Source: a virus. From it: 52,330 nt of DNA. Below are positions 11,957 through 20,025 of this stretch, piece after piece. A program made the translations under genes and the position numbers. The notes under the pieces were generated by a model, which saw only the letters and a list, made by a program, of their open reading frames with translations, had not been told where the DNA came from and searched no databases. The DNA lies in IMG/VR virus record IMGVR_UViG_3300026478_000318, positions 1 through 52,330 of that record. The stretch is one strand, 5' to 3'. Within the stretch, counting starts at the first letter, position 1; each line of letters opens with the position of its first letter.

Positions 11957-13093
11957 CTACTTAAGTAAAGTAACCTTAGCCTTTGGATTCTTTGCATTCC
12001 ACTTTACAGCGAGTGCATTGAATGCCTTCTTGATTGCAGCAAGAGTAGCAGCATTATCTGCCTTCAACTTAGCAATTTCTGCATCCTTAGCAGCAAGCGC
12101 TGCATTAGTAGCAAGTGTTGCAGTTACAGAATCAGCCTTTACCTTAGCAAGTTCAGCCTTAACTGCAACTAGTTCTGTATCGGAAGCCAACTTTGCATCA
12201 GCAAGAGCCTTTGCAGAAGCAACCTTCTCAGCAGCAAGTGCAGCATCTGCTACAGCCTTAGCAGCAACTGCTGCATCTGCAATAGCCTTCTGTGCTGCAA
12301 GTTCAGACAATAGATCACGAACTGAGATTGTCTTAACTACGCTTGAGGTTACTGTGTTGAATCCTGTAACAACAGAAGCAATATCAGATGAGTTAGTAAC
12401 AGATACAACAAGTGTTGAAGAACCTGTTGTTGGAAGCGTTACCTTAAAATCTGCCTGACCAAAGTTGGTTAGGGTTGCACCAGTTGTAGCAGTAGTTGTA
12501 TCAAGAGTTCCACCAACAACGAGTGCTGTTAGACCCTTACCTGATACCTTGTTACCAAATACGTCTGTTGCGGTTACTGTTGCAGTTACAACGCTTGAAG
12601 TTGTTCCAGCATCAGCAGATGAAAGTGCAAGAGTATTAATCTTTCCTGCAGTTCCCTGTACATAATAAGTTAGTGTTGTTCCACCGTTTGTAATAGCAAC
12701 TGTACCAATTGCTGTTGTCTTTGTGTAGACATAAAATGTTGCGGTTGTTCCTGTTCCAGTTGCAATTGTCAAAGATGATGATCCTGATGATGCAGATACT
12801 GGTGCAGCAGATGTGTGCAATGCAGAAACAATTGTTGCGTTAGTTGCTGATACTGAAACGTTTGTTCCTGTATCAACTGTTGCAACAAACTTTAGTGCAT
12901 CAGCAGCATCGATTGTGTTGTCTGCTGGGACTGGCAATGAAGCAGGTGTAGCAATTGCAGATGCTGTTGTATTAGCAGTTCCGTCAAGTGATACAGCGAC
13001 TGTCATTACGGCTGCGCTTGCAGGCGAAGCCACGATTGTTGCGGTAGTCATGGCTGCAACCACGGCTAGAGCGATTTTCTTAAATGAATTCAT
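11957..13093 (-). CDS. Secreted Ig-like/coiled-coil surface protein resembling host surface-layer proteins
   Basis: A 378-residue protein. Residues 1-27 are a signal peptide (MNSFKKIALAVVAAMTTATI, cut after SPASA-A). Residues 28-240 are rich in Thr, Ser, Val, Ala and Gly in beta patterns typical of Ig-like modules. Residues 255-350 form an Ala-rich coiled coil (AAKAVADAALAAEK and similar). The end is basic (WNAKNPKAKVTLLK). No cysteine is seen. AGGAGA just before the second ATG (13093) sets the start. I recall abundant surface proteins with this plan in acI Actinobacteria; likely captured from a host. It has its own consensus-like promoter and a strong terminator, so high separate expression is likely. 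Role may be coat mimicry, superinfection block or virion decoration. Confidence 0.75.
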   Translation of the reverse strand: MNSFKKIALAVVAAMTTATIVASPASAAVMTVAVSLDGTANTTASAIATPASLPVPADNTIDAADALKFVATVDTGTNVSVSATNATIVSALHTSAAPVSASSGSSSLTIATGTGTTATFYVYTKTTAIGTVAITNGGTTLTYYVQGTAGKINTLALSSADAGTTSSVVTATVTATDVFGNKVSGKGLTALVVGGTLDTTTATTGATLTNFGQADFKVTLPTTGSSTLVVSVTNSSDIASVVTGFNTVTSSVVKTISVRDLLSELAAQKAIADAAVAAKAVADAALAAEKVASAKALADAKLASDTELVAVKAELAKVKADSVTATLATNAALAAKDAEIAKLKADNAATLAAIKKAFNALAVKWNAKNPKAKVTLLK

Positions 13094-13114
13094 TATTCTC
13101 CTCGTATTCATTGT

Positions 13115-14890
13115 TTATATTGTTTTTATTCTATCCAAGAAGTTGTTTATTTCTTCTATTTGGCTAGGTTTATATTGTATCACATTAGCAGGTAATGTGT
13201 CAATTTGTTTAGGTCTATCCCTGAAAGTATGGACCTCTACCTCAAGGTTTTGATTTTTAGGGGTATGAGAAATGGCTCCAAAGATGGATCCACATACGGC
13301 ATCCGCCAAGTCTTTAGATTTTTTGCGTGGGTGATCTACCTTGTCATTTTTCATAATTTTAAGTTCTGTCAATTCTTCAAATAAAAGTTCGATTGCTGGC
13401 ATTATAAGTCTTTCCTCATAAACCAACATTGCCATATCCTCATAATGTTTCTTGGCTACTGAGACTGTCTCCGTTCTCATTCCCACAGCCTGCAATTCAT
13501 TTTGAATATCAAATGATTGCCAACGGTCAAAGGTTACTAGCCCTATGTTAAATCCAAGCCTTCTAAGATTTTGAATCCATTGCTTTACCTCTGATAAATT
13601 AACTGGACCCTCTACCTTTGGTTCCCACCATGCTACTGCATCTACTACAACGATAGGTGATATTTGTTCGTAATCTTTGATTACCTGAACATTAACCCAC
13701 TTCTCAACATGTGCAATTGCAACAGCACACTTGTCATGTTTTTGTGCAAGGTCAGCATGAACAAAATATATTTTTTCTGGGTCAGGTACAAAATTTTCTT
13801 CAAATCTTCTAAAGGTATCTAAGGGATTTCTAATACTCATACATGATCTTACTTTATCTGCCTGCTTAAAAAATGCATCTGATGCAAATGTTGGTACACA
13901 AGCAAAACGCATCATGGCGTCGCCAAGGTCTGTCATAAAAGCAATCTTAAAATCATCAATCTTTCTAGTAGGATTTACTTCCCATGTTGGTCGTTTAATT
14001 GCAAAAACTCCAGGATACTTGTAAGATTTTATGTGGTCTTCATCCCAAGAAATATCAAACCAGTTATCTTTGTCATCTTCTGGCAACAATGGATTAACAA
14101 TAAACCTATGTGTCTTATTTACTACTTCTTTTTCAGCAATTACTGCGTCATACCGCTCAGAAATAAAGTCACCGTTATAGCGTGGGAAAGAAAGAAGAAC
14201 TACTTTACCAAGATCTGGGAAACGAGAATCTACAGAACCACGGAAGGCTTTATAGATGTTATCAGCAGTCTTTCCTTGCTCATTACCTGTTGCTACCTCT
14301 GATGCAAAGCCAGAGATCTCATCAAGAACTGCAAGCAAAAGGTTCAATCCCTCGTGAGATTCTCTTTCAGAGTGACCAGAGTAAACTGTAATTGATTTAT
14401 CAAAACCAATTGAGTCTACCTTTGCTTCATACTTTCCAGCAAACCATGGAGACTTTTCAATCTTAGTTTTGAATCCTTTAAAGAAAACATTCTTGGCCTG
14501 TTGAGCGTTAATAGCAACGTTAATAAGGTCTATGGCATCGCCACTGGGCTTACCGAAATATCTTGCTGGGTCCTTAAGGCATAATAACTTATACACAATG
14601 TAAGCACAAGCAACAGTAGAAGTAAAATCTTTTCCACTACCCTTGCCAAGTTGGAGGATAATTTCATTTTTTGTATATTTTTCAAAATATCTTGCTCCTT
14701 CTTCTTCACCCATAATCTGCTGAAGATCTTCTTTACGATATATTTGACTCATAGCCTCTACAATGTCATATTGAATTGTAGAAAGTCCTGGCTGTCCTAA
14801 ATAGTCTGGAGATTCAACAAATGTTTTAGCATCTACAGGTGTTTCTTCAAAATGATTATCTTTTAATGCCTCAAGAAAATCATCAAACAT
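13115..14890 (-). CDS. terL: Terminase large subunit
   Basis: A 591-residue protein. The ATPase part has a Walker A-like loop LGKGSGKDFTS (about residues 81-91) and Walker B LLLAVLDEISGF. The nuclease part has FVHADLAQKHD, an inner acidic position in TFDRWQSFD, and SKDLADAVCGS near the end, the RNase H-like acidic residues. It cuts concatemeric DNA and powers packaging through the portal. The ATG at 14890 overlaps the small terminase stop; a TTG at 14899 in the same frame is possible. It is 35 kb from the portal gene, unlike the usual terminase-portal pairing. Confidence 0.9.
   Translation of the reverse strand: MFDDFLEALKDNHFEETPVDAKTFVESPDYLGQPGLSTIQYDIVEAMSQIYRKEDLQQIMGEEEGARYFEKYTKNEIILQLGKGSGKDFTSTVACAYIVYKLLCLKDPARYFGKPSGDAIDLINVAINAQQAKNVFFKGFKTKIEKSPWFAGKYEAKVDSIGFDKSITVYSGHSERESHEGLNLLLAVLDEISGFASEVATGNEQGKTADNIYKAFRGSVDSRFPDLGKVVLLSFPRYNGDFISERYDAVIAEKEVVNKTHRFIVNPLLPEDDKDNWFDISWDEDHIKSYKYPGVFAIKRPTWEVNPTRKIDDFKIAFMTDLGDAMMRFACVPTFASDAFFKQADKVRSCMSIRNPLDTFRRFEENFVPDPEKIYFVHADLAQKHDKCAVAIAHVEKWVNVQVIKDYEQISPIVVVDAVAWWEPKVEGPVNLSEVKQWIQNLRRLGFNIGLVTFDRWQSFDIQNELQAVGMRTETVSVAKKHYEDMAMLVYEERLIMPAIELLFEELTELKIMKNDKVDHPRKKSKDLADAVCGSIFGAISHTPKNQNLEVEVHTFRDRPKQIDTLPANVIQYKPSQIEEINNFLDRIKTI
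13174..13203 (-). promoter_or_regulatory. Promoter for the surface-protein gene
   Basis: TTGACA (13203-13198), 18 bases, TACAAT (13179-13174), with TGA before the -10 (extended -10). It lies inside the last codons of the large terminase gene and gives a leader of about 75 bases. Confidence 0.7.
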
Positions 14891-15416
14891 CGTGGACAAT
14901 TGTTATCACTTCATCTCTTTTTGAGATTTCAGACAGTCGCCTCATAATCTCATCTCTAATTTCAGGATACTCTGATGCAATATCACGAAGAATAGCCATA
15001 AGAACTTCCTGTTTCTTTTCAATCTGAATCATCTCTTCAGCAAGTTCTTTATTTTCTAACAAGCCTGCTTTTTGAAGCATATCAATTCTTTTAGACTCAA
15101 TATCCATAACCAACTTAATGGCTTGAGTTTTTGCACCTAGGTTATTTGTTAAAGAAGCCTCATCGATAACTTCATATGATTTTGAAATTAATTTATTATA
15201 GTGAGTGTCTGCAACAGCAAGTGCTTCTTTGGCACGTGCACGGATAGCGTCGTTGGCAGAAGCCATGACCTTCCATTCATTAATATGCTGTACAACACGA
15301 TTTCTAGGAATAGATAAATCTTTAGAAATTTTTGTTGCATCATTACCCTTAAGATATTCGCTGACAACAACATTTATCTCATCAAGGTGCTTGACTAAAT
15401 CTTCTTCAGTTGACAA
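14883..15416 (-). CDS. terS: Terminase small subunit (putative)
   Basis: A 177-residue helical protein just upstream of the large subunit with an eight-base overlap. Residues 25-50 form a helix-turn-helix (DATKISKDLSIPRNRVVQHI), followed by long helices for oligomer formation. This is the layout of small terminases that recognise the packaging site. AGGAGG at 15431-15426 is nine bases from a TTG codon at 15416, which is therefore chosen over a GTG at 15437 that lies before the ribosome site. A different DNA-binding protein is possible but position argues for TerS. Confidence 0.75.
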   Translation of the reverse strand: MSTEEDLVKHLDEINVVVSEYLKGNDATKISKDLSIPRNRVVQHINEWKVMASANDAIRARAKEALAVADTHYNKLISKSYEVIDEASLTNNLGAKTQAIKLVMDIESKRIDMLQKAGLLENKELAEEMIQIEKKQEVLMAILRDIASEYPEIRDEIMRRLSEISKRDEVITIVHDV

Positions 15417-15768
15417 GTTGATAATCCTCCTGCACACCTAAATCTTTATTCTTTGCTATCTTAAGTAAAACTAAATACCCAATTAAATCGTCGATATCAT
15501 TGTCTCCTGGATAATCAGTTCCTTTCATAAGTCTATTTAATTTATCATCAATACGAACATGCAATTGCTCTCTTGGTCCCGCTTTTGAAAATATACGAAC
15601 AGGTTCAAGGGCTGAATTGCCGTATGCAATATTCTTCTTTATTAACATATGTGCAATCTCATGACATGAATGCCAGATTTCTTTTCCTGCCTCTGTTCCT
15701 ACAGTAAGTAGGTATAACTCTTCACACTTAAAATTTTGTGAATCTGGAAATACAGGATCTAGTTTCAT
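15406..15768 (-). CDS. MazG/DUF1599-like (Nmad1-type) protein
   Basis: A 120-residue all-helical protein. The stretch HEIAHMLIKKNIAYGNSALE, then RIDDKLNRLMKG and DDLIGYLVLLKIA, matches the DUF1599/nucleotide-modification-associated family, relatives of MazG-type NTP pyrophosphohydrolases. Acidic residues for metal binding lie in the IDDKL and DNDIDDLIGY helices. Such proteins may clean or adjust nucleotide pools. It sits between a methyltransferase-like gene (ATGA overlap at 15768) and the terminase. Confidence 0.75.
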   Translation of the reverse strand: MKLDPVFPDSQNFKCEELYLLTVGTEAGKEIWHSCHEIAHMLIKKNIAYGNSALEPVRIFSKAGPREQLHVRIDDKLNRLMKGTDYPGDNDIDDLIGYLVLLKIAKNKDLGVQEDYQLVN

Positions 15769-16346
15769 AAAGCCTCCACTCTAAAATAGTTCTTATATAC
15801 TTCATATGGTATCACATTTGGGTCTACCCACCAGTCTTCGTGATAGTATCTTCTAACCAAAGAATAGCCCAAAGAGTGCAAAATTTCTCGTTGTGTGTCA
15901 CGCATTGATATATTTTTAAACTCAACAAGTGCATCGTGCTCAAAGGTAATAATAGAAAAGCGATAGGTATTTAATGGCAAGGCAATTAGGCCTAGTAGGG
16001 AAAGGTTTGGATTACCAACTGATCTACCAGCCTTATCATAGCCAGCATCTATGTCTACCTGTAAGTAGTCTATCTGTTTTGGAAAATTATTTTCTTCAAA
16101 ATATTTAACATAATTAAATTTAGTTGCATCACCCAACACGCAAGGGTTCTTTCTATTTTCTGTAATCTCTTTATGCCACTCTGGAACAATCTCAAAAGAG
16201 ACACCATTCCAGTCATGATCTTTTTCTAAATTATAAGTATTACTGCCTTGCTCAGAATGAAATGCACCCAACTCAACATAATATCCGTTTTTCTTTTGGT
16301 CTAAAATATTAAGTACAAAATCTTCTTGTGATGTATTTTTACGCAT
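15765..16346 (-). CDS. FkbM-like methyltransferase
   Basis: A 193-residue protein with a short SAM-binding fold: motif I is YYVELGAFHSEQGSNTY (residues 22-38), followed by GVSFEIVPEWH (acidic strand 2) and IDYLQVDIDAGYD (motif IV), as in Methyltransf_21/FkbM proteins. The set and length fit a minimal FkbM domain without extra modules. FkbM members methylate sugars, metabolites or lipids. In this place it might act on nucleotides or a surface glycan; substrate unknown. It starts in a TAATG overlap with the HTH gene. Confidence 0.75.
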   Translation of the reverse strand: MRKNTSQEDFVLNILDQKKNGYYVELGAFHSEQGSNTYNLEKDHDWNGVSFEIVPEWHKEITENRKNPCVLGDATKFNYVKYFEENNFPKQIDYLQVDIDAGYDKAGRSVGNPNLSLLGLIALPLNTYRFSIITFEHDALVEFKNISMRDTQREILHSLGYSLVRRYYHEDWWVDPNVIPYEVYKNYFRVEAL

Positions 16347-16501
16347 TATCGTTTTGACTTTCTTAACTTAAATTTAGCAAGATATACATAAATGGTTTCC
16401 ACAGTTACACCACATTCCTTTGCTATCTCTTCTGCAGACTTCTTGTCAACATGGTATCTTTTTTTAAGCCATGCTTCGTTTGTATATAGTTTAGCACCCA
16501 T
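16346..16501 (-). CDS. 51-residue helix-turn-helix protein
   Basis: A short gene under usual cutoffs. It encodes a 51-residue basic protein with a helix-turn-helix at residues 21-45 (KSAEEIAKECGVTVETIYVY). AAGGAG precedes the ATG at 16501, and the stop forms TAATG with the methyltransferase gene, filling the gap exactly. Likely DNA-binding, perhaps a homing-endonuclease-like remnant or a small regulator of the recombination block. Confidence 0.75.
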   Translation of the reverse strand: MGAKLYTNEAWLKKRYHVDKKSAEEIAKECGVTVETIYVYLAKFKLRKSKR

Positions 16502-16503
16502 AA

Positions 16504-17118
16504 CTACTCCTTGTCAACTCCTACAGCCTTATGCCAGTTGTTAATAGCCCAGTGGCCTATACCGCAAGCATCTGCTACGTCATTATCTGTTATTTTTTTA
16601 TCATATATAACATCAAGCAATTTTATAGTCCTTTGTTTTCTAAACTCTCTTTCATATGACTTATACCAAGAATCTGATTTTCCAGGATTTACAGATCTAA
16701 TTTGAATCTGTTCTTCTTTAGTTAATCTTTTATTTCCTAAATAATTTTGCCAGGTTATAGGTGAAACTTTGCCAATAACCTTAATTCCAGATGACCCAGC
16801 CCCACCTAAGATTGCTCCTTGAATAAGGGCAAGATCTGCAGCAGTTTTAGGACTATTCATAAAAACTGTATGTTCAATTACAACTGCTTCTACTAAATTA
16901 TAATAATCAAACAAGGCTTTTGATTTTTTACAAGCATCAATAATTTTTTCATAAACATCTCTGCCATTAAAATTTATTTTTCCATAGCAGTCTAACTTTT
17001 TATATGAGTATATTGCAAAGGCAAGATTATTTGTACTAGCATCAATAGAACATACAACTCCAGGAATTGAAGATGGAGTGTTATGTAAATATCTACTTTC
17101 CTCGTTTGCTTTTGTCAT
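16504..17118 (-). CDS. RuvC-like Holliday junction resolvase
   Basis: A 204-residue protein with the RNase H-like acidic residues of phage RuvC relatives: Asp26 in CSIDASTNN, Glu82 in AVVIEHTVF and Asp180/Asp183 in TDNDVADACGIGHWA. It should resolve branched DNA before packaging. The Lys/Arg-rich region at 128-165 fits DNA contact. It follows Cas4-like, RecA and polymerase genes in one operon. It overlaps the zinc protein gene by 26 bases. Confidence 0.85.
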   Translation of the reverse strand: MTKANEESRYLHNTPSSIPGVVCSIDASTNNLAFAIYSYKKLDCYGKINFNGRDVYEKIIDACKKSKALFDYYNLVEAVVIEHTVFMNSPKTAADLALIQGAILGGAGSSGIKVIGKVSPITWQNYLGNKRLTKEEQIQIRSVNPGKSDSWYKSYEREFRKQRTIKLLDVIYDKKITDNDVADACGIGHWAINNWHKAVGVDKE

Positions 17119-17389
17119 TAGATAGTCCTTTAATTTGTTTTAATGCCTTTTTAACATCTAGAGGATTTACATTGCATTTATTACATAATGGCTCATCATT
17201 ATATATAGACAGTTTTTCTCCACACTGCCTGCAAACTCTGTTTTTGCCTTTACGCTTTTGTCTTCTAGTTTGTATATATCGTTGTGCTATTTTTTCTTTA
17301 GTTGCGTCTTCTCTACATGTTTCAGAACAATAAATTTGATAAGAAACACTTGATTCAAATTGATGATCGCACCATTTACAATTCTTCAT
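17093..17389 (-). CDS. Double zinc-ribbon basic protein
   Basis: A 98-residue protein with two zinc sites: CKWC with CSETC in the first 25 residues, and CRQC with CNKC at about residues 53-72. The middle is strongly basic (RYIQTRRQKRKGKNR). This fits a small DNA- or RNA-binding protein. It overlaps both neighbours (Cas4-like and RuvC-like genes), so a role in recombination is likely by context. No defined family recognised. Confidence 0.75.
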   Translation of the reverse strand: MKNCKWCDHQFESSVSYQIYCSETCREDATKEKIAQRYIQTRRQKRKGKNRVCRQCGEKLSIYNDEPLCNKCNVNPLDVKKALKQIKGLSNDKSKRGK

Positions 17390-18233
17390 CTTGCAGTAAC
17401 TCCAGAGGTTTAATTTTAATTACCCCTGTCTCTGCTTCAGCACATGCTTTTTGAATTGGACAATTCTTGCATATCTTGGAATTAGATCTATATGGCTTCT
17501 GTGGAAGTTGTTGATCTTTCCAAGTTTTATATACTTCTTTCATCCAATCAAAAGCCTGGTCTACCCACCGACGGTAATGATCGTTTACTACTACTGGTAA
17601 AGTTAGCAACTCATGATTATTTTTATTTTCATAAATCAGTACACCCTTGCCAACTTTCCAAACCTTCATATAAATAAGCAACTGCATAAGATGTCCCATC
17701 TTAGGCTTTTTGCTATTCTTTTTATATTCAAATCCTTCATTAGAAATTGTCTTAATTTCTCCAACAACACGCTCATCATTAATATTAAGCATTACATCGC
17801 CATAGCCATCAAAAGGAGGATCTTCTGTTTTCACTCTAAATTCCATTGCTGGATGTGTTTGTTTATTATATTTTCTTGGAAGCGGATCCATTTCCATTGT
17901 AGTATCCAATAGACCAGAAGCCTCGATTGCTCCCTGAATTCTTTCGTGACCTAAAGTTCCATTGGTTCTATTTGCTACACCGTGTGCATCTGAGTTATCA
18001 TGATGTACTTGACCATCAAATGCAAGATACCAATATCTTGGACATTCTCCATGATTATATGTTAGTGTAGAGGCTGAGAAATTACTTTTTTTGCTAAACC
18101 TTGGCTTAGTTTGAACCATATATCCAGATTCTATCTTTTCAATAAGCCCATCTGCAAAACTATAGTCTTCACTAGTTTCTCGTTTTGTTTCAGTCTTTTT
18201 GACCATAACTTGTTTTAATAAATTTTTTGTCAT
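17376..18233 (-). CDS. Cas4-like PD-(D/E)XK exonuclease with iron-sulfur site
   Basis: A 285-residue protein. Order: a Cys near the N-terminal half (GECPRYWYLAF), GHERIQG (motif I helix), FDGYGDVML (Asp), VVGEIKT (the E-x-K), HLMQLLIYMKVWK (the QxxxY-like motif IV helix), and C-terminal CKNCPIQKAC. The single early Cys plus three late Cys fit the [4Fe-4S] clamp of Cas4/AddB-type nucleases. It probably resects DNA ends for recombination with RecA. No CRISPR array or other Cas gene is present, so it is a solo Cas4. Confidence 0.85.
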   Translation of the reverse strand: MTKNLLKQVMVKKTETKRETSEDYSFADGLIEKIESGYMVQTKPRFSKKSNFSASTLTYNHGECPRYWYLAFDGQVHHDNSDAHGVANRTNGTLGHERIQGAIEASGLLDTTMEMDPLPRKYNKQTHPAMEFRVKTEDPPFDGYGDVMLNINDERVVGEIKTISNEGFEYKKNSKKPKMGHLMQLLIYMKVWKVGKGVLIYENKNNHELLTLPVVVNDHYRRWVDQAFDWMKEVYKTWKDQQLPQKPYRSNSKICKNCPIQKACAEAETGVIKIKPLELLQDEEL

Positions 18234-18267
18234 TGTTATCCTTTGTTTGTACTAAGTATATCAGATA

Positions 18268-18573
18268 TCAGCGAGTGATGTATTTGAGAGCAGACACTAA
18301 GTTATTAATTGATTCTGCTGCTGTATAGTAAAGATTCTTCTTTCCTCTGTCTGACTTGTCCACATTAGCCATCCATGTTGCCTTGAAGGCCATCTTTGCT
18401 GCAATGGCCTGTAGCCTTACAATTTCTACCGTAGCCACGTTCATGGGGATGTCTGGCTTGATAATAATCTTAGCAATAAAGGTCAAGGCTGTTGTTAATT
18501 CCTCGTCCTCCATATATTCTGCTATTTCTGACAAACCATTTACCATCTCAAGTGTTGTATTATTCTGTTCCAT
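18268..18573 (-). CDS. Hypothetical all-helical protein
   Basis: A 101-residue protein predicted all-helical (MVNGLSEIAEYMEDEEL, then IVRLQAIAAKMAFKATWMAN, then SINNLVSALKYITR). Basic patch KSDRGKKN in the middle. It overlaps the upstream nuclease-like gene by 14 bases. I recall similar proteins in actinophage replication operons; no function established. Confidence 0.65.
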   Translation of the reverse strand: MEQNNTTLEMVNGLSEIAEYMEDEELTTALTFIAKIIIKPDIPMNVATVEIVRLQAIAAKMAFKATWMANVDKSDRGKKNLYYTAAESINNLVSALKYITR

Positions 18574-18850
18574 TATTCACCATCTGTTCTAGTAGTTCTA
18601 ACTCTATTATAGCAAGCCTTACCTTCTTGCTTCCCTCGCCCAAGACAACAAATATGGCTGGGTCATTACCATTTCTAATTGCGTCTGTGACTGCCTTAGC
18701 CCACACATCTTGGTTTAATGTAAAAGATTTTGAGTTTTCTTTAAAGTCTACTGTAAAATTTTGCCATGTTGCATCACCCTTTTTGGTATTTCTACCAGAA
18801 TTTTTGTGCTGCTTGGCACCAATCCTTTTACTCTCGTTCTTTTCGCTCAT
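18560..18850 (-). CDS. Possible PD-(D/E)XK nuclease-like protein
   Basis: A 96-residue protein. HKNSGRNTKKGDATWQNF, then TVDFKENSKSF gives a GD...D-x-K pattern compatible with a minimal PD-(D/E)XK site (Asp near 26, then VDFK), and AIFVVLGEGSKKVRLAII supplies the last strands. Small enzymes with this plan include archaeal-type resolvases. Position between RecA and the Cas4-like gene supports a recombination role. The motif match is by eye only. Confidence 0.5.
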   Translation of the reverse strand: MSEKNESKRIGAKQHKNSGRNTKKGDATWQNFTVDFKENSKSFTLNQDVWAKAVTDAIRNGNDPAIFVVLGEGSKKVRLAIIELELLEQMVNNGTE

Positions 18851-19019
18851 TAACCTTTTTCTTTCCGTAGCCGACCTTAAATAACTGTACTTCAGATAAA
18901 TGTTTTTCAGAACACATCCAGGTTGCCATGCCAGTGGACAGATACACTCTTATTGTTTTTACTTCTTGTTTACAAACCTTACAAGGAAACTTGCCCTCAT
19001 AAACAGAATATTTATTCAC
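18828..19019 (-). CDS. Zinc-finger protein
   Basis: A 63-residue protein with CKVC (residues 13-16) and C-x3-H (CSEKH) at 36-40, one zinc site, and a basic end (KVGYGKKKVNERKERE). It overlaps both RecA and the nuclease-like gene. Likely a DNA-binding accessory of recombination; specific role unknown. Confidence 0.7.
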   Translation of the reverse strand: MNKYSVYEGKFPCKVCKQEVKTIRVYLSTGMATWMCSEKHLSEVQLFKVGYGKKKVNERKERE

Positions 19020-20025
19020 TGATTTTATTCTTAATCATAGTTTGAAGATCAAGATCCTCTCGTACTCTTGCTATAAATGCTTCTCTACCCTGAACCTTTG
19101 TACCGTCTTCGAGTTGATACCATGCTCCAGTTCTGTTTATGATGCCAAGTGATTCAGCAGTGTCACAAAGATCACCGATAGAATCAATGCCCACAGAATC
19201 GCCTCTAAAATAGAAATCATATTCACCAGACTGAAAAGCAGGAGAAGTTTTCGAAAACTGGAGTTCCCATCTAACCTTTCTACCAACCTTTTCTTCAATA
19301 GCCTTGTCACCAACATATATTTTTCCCTTCAATGCTTGATTATCTGATTCTGACGAAAATAGTTTAACAACAGTCGAGGAATAAAACTTAGTAGCCTGAC
19401 CACCTGTAGGCTGCTGGCTAGTATACATAGCATTAATATTATTGCGAGACTGGCTAATAAGGATAAGCAAAGTAGGCTTAACTTTATTGTTAGCATAATT
19501 AAGCATTTTCCATGCGTTGCTAAAATCACGAGATTCTGCACCAATTTGCTTTGTGTTTTCAAGTTGCTTAAGTTCCTCTGAATCCTTTTCGAAATATATC
19601 GCTGGTAACAGAGAAGTAATCGAATCAACAACAATGATATCAACTCCTGCCTCTATAAGATTAACTCCGACGTCAACCATTTCATTGATTGTTCTTGCTT
19701 GTGAAACAATCAGTTTAGATGTATCTACACCCAACTTTTCTGCCCATGCTTTATCGTATGACATTTCTGCATCAATCCATGCACAGATCTTGCCTTCTTG
19801 CTGTGCAAGTGCTATGGTTTGAAGACATAAAGAAGATTTAGCGCTTGACTTACTACCCCAAACCAAAACCTGTCTTCCATAAGGCAAGCCTCCGTTTAGA
19901 GCACGGTTAAGTCCAAAACTTGGTGTTGATGCATATTCTGTTTTTGGAACCTCATCTCCAACCAATATACTTTTTCTTAACTTAGGATTTAATTGTTTTA
20001 ATACATCTTCTACGCTAACTGACAC
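19012..20025 (-). CDS. recA: RecA-family recombinase, divergent
   Basis: A 337-residue protein. Walker A at residues 57-65 reads GSKSSAKSS, where the usual second Gly is Ala. Walker B is DIIVVDSITSLLP. LILISQSRNN and GGQATKFYSSTVVKL match the RecA core after it. N- and C-terminal domains of bacterial RecA are shortened or different, as in phage UvsX/RecA types. It drives strand exchange in repair and in replication-linked recombination. The start is GTG at 20025 with GGAGG six bases upstream; it overlaps the polymerase stop by 11 bases. Confidence 0.9.
   Translation of the reverse strand: MSVSVEDVLKQLNPKLRKSILVGDEVPKTEYASTPSFGLNRALNGGLPYGRQVLVWGSKSSAKSSLCLQTIALAQQEGKICAWIDAEMSYDKAWAEKLGVDTSKLIVSQARTINEMVDVGVNLIEAGVDIIVVDSITSLLPAIYFEKDSEELKQLENTKQIGAESRDFSNAWKMLNYANNKVKPTLLILISQSRNNINAMYTSQQPTGGQATKFYSSTVVKLFSSESDNQALKGKIYVGDKAIEEKVGRKVRWELQFSKTSPAFQSGEYDFYFRGDSVGIDSIGDLCDTAESLGIINRTGAWYQLEDGTKVQGREAFIARVREDLDLQTMIKNKISE

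Noticed and set aside
12018-13253. Plus-strand open frames opposite the surface protein and terminase end
   Set aside because: Low-complexity Ala/Val/Ser shadows of the Ala/Thr-rich surface protein. No initiation signals.
16490-16518. TTGACA-18-TGCTAAACT promoter-like string
   Set aside because: The -10 falls within the first codons of the HTH gene, after its ribosome site, so it could not drive that gene. It may only be chance, although it mirrors the site at 23982-24011.
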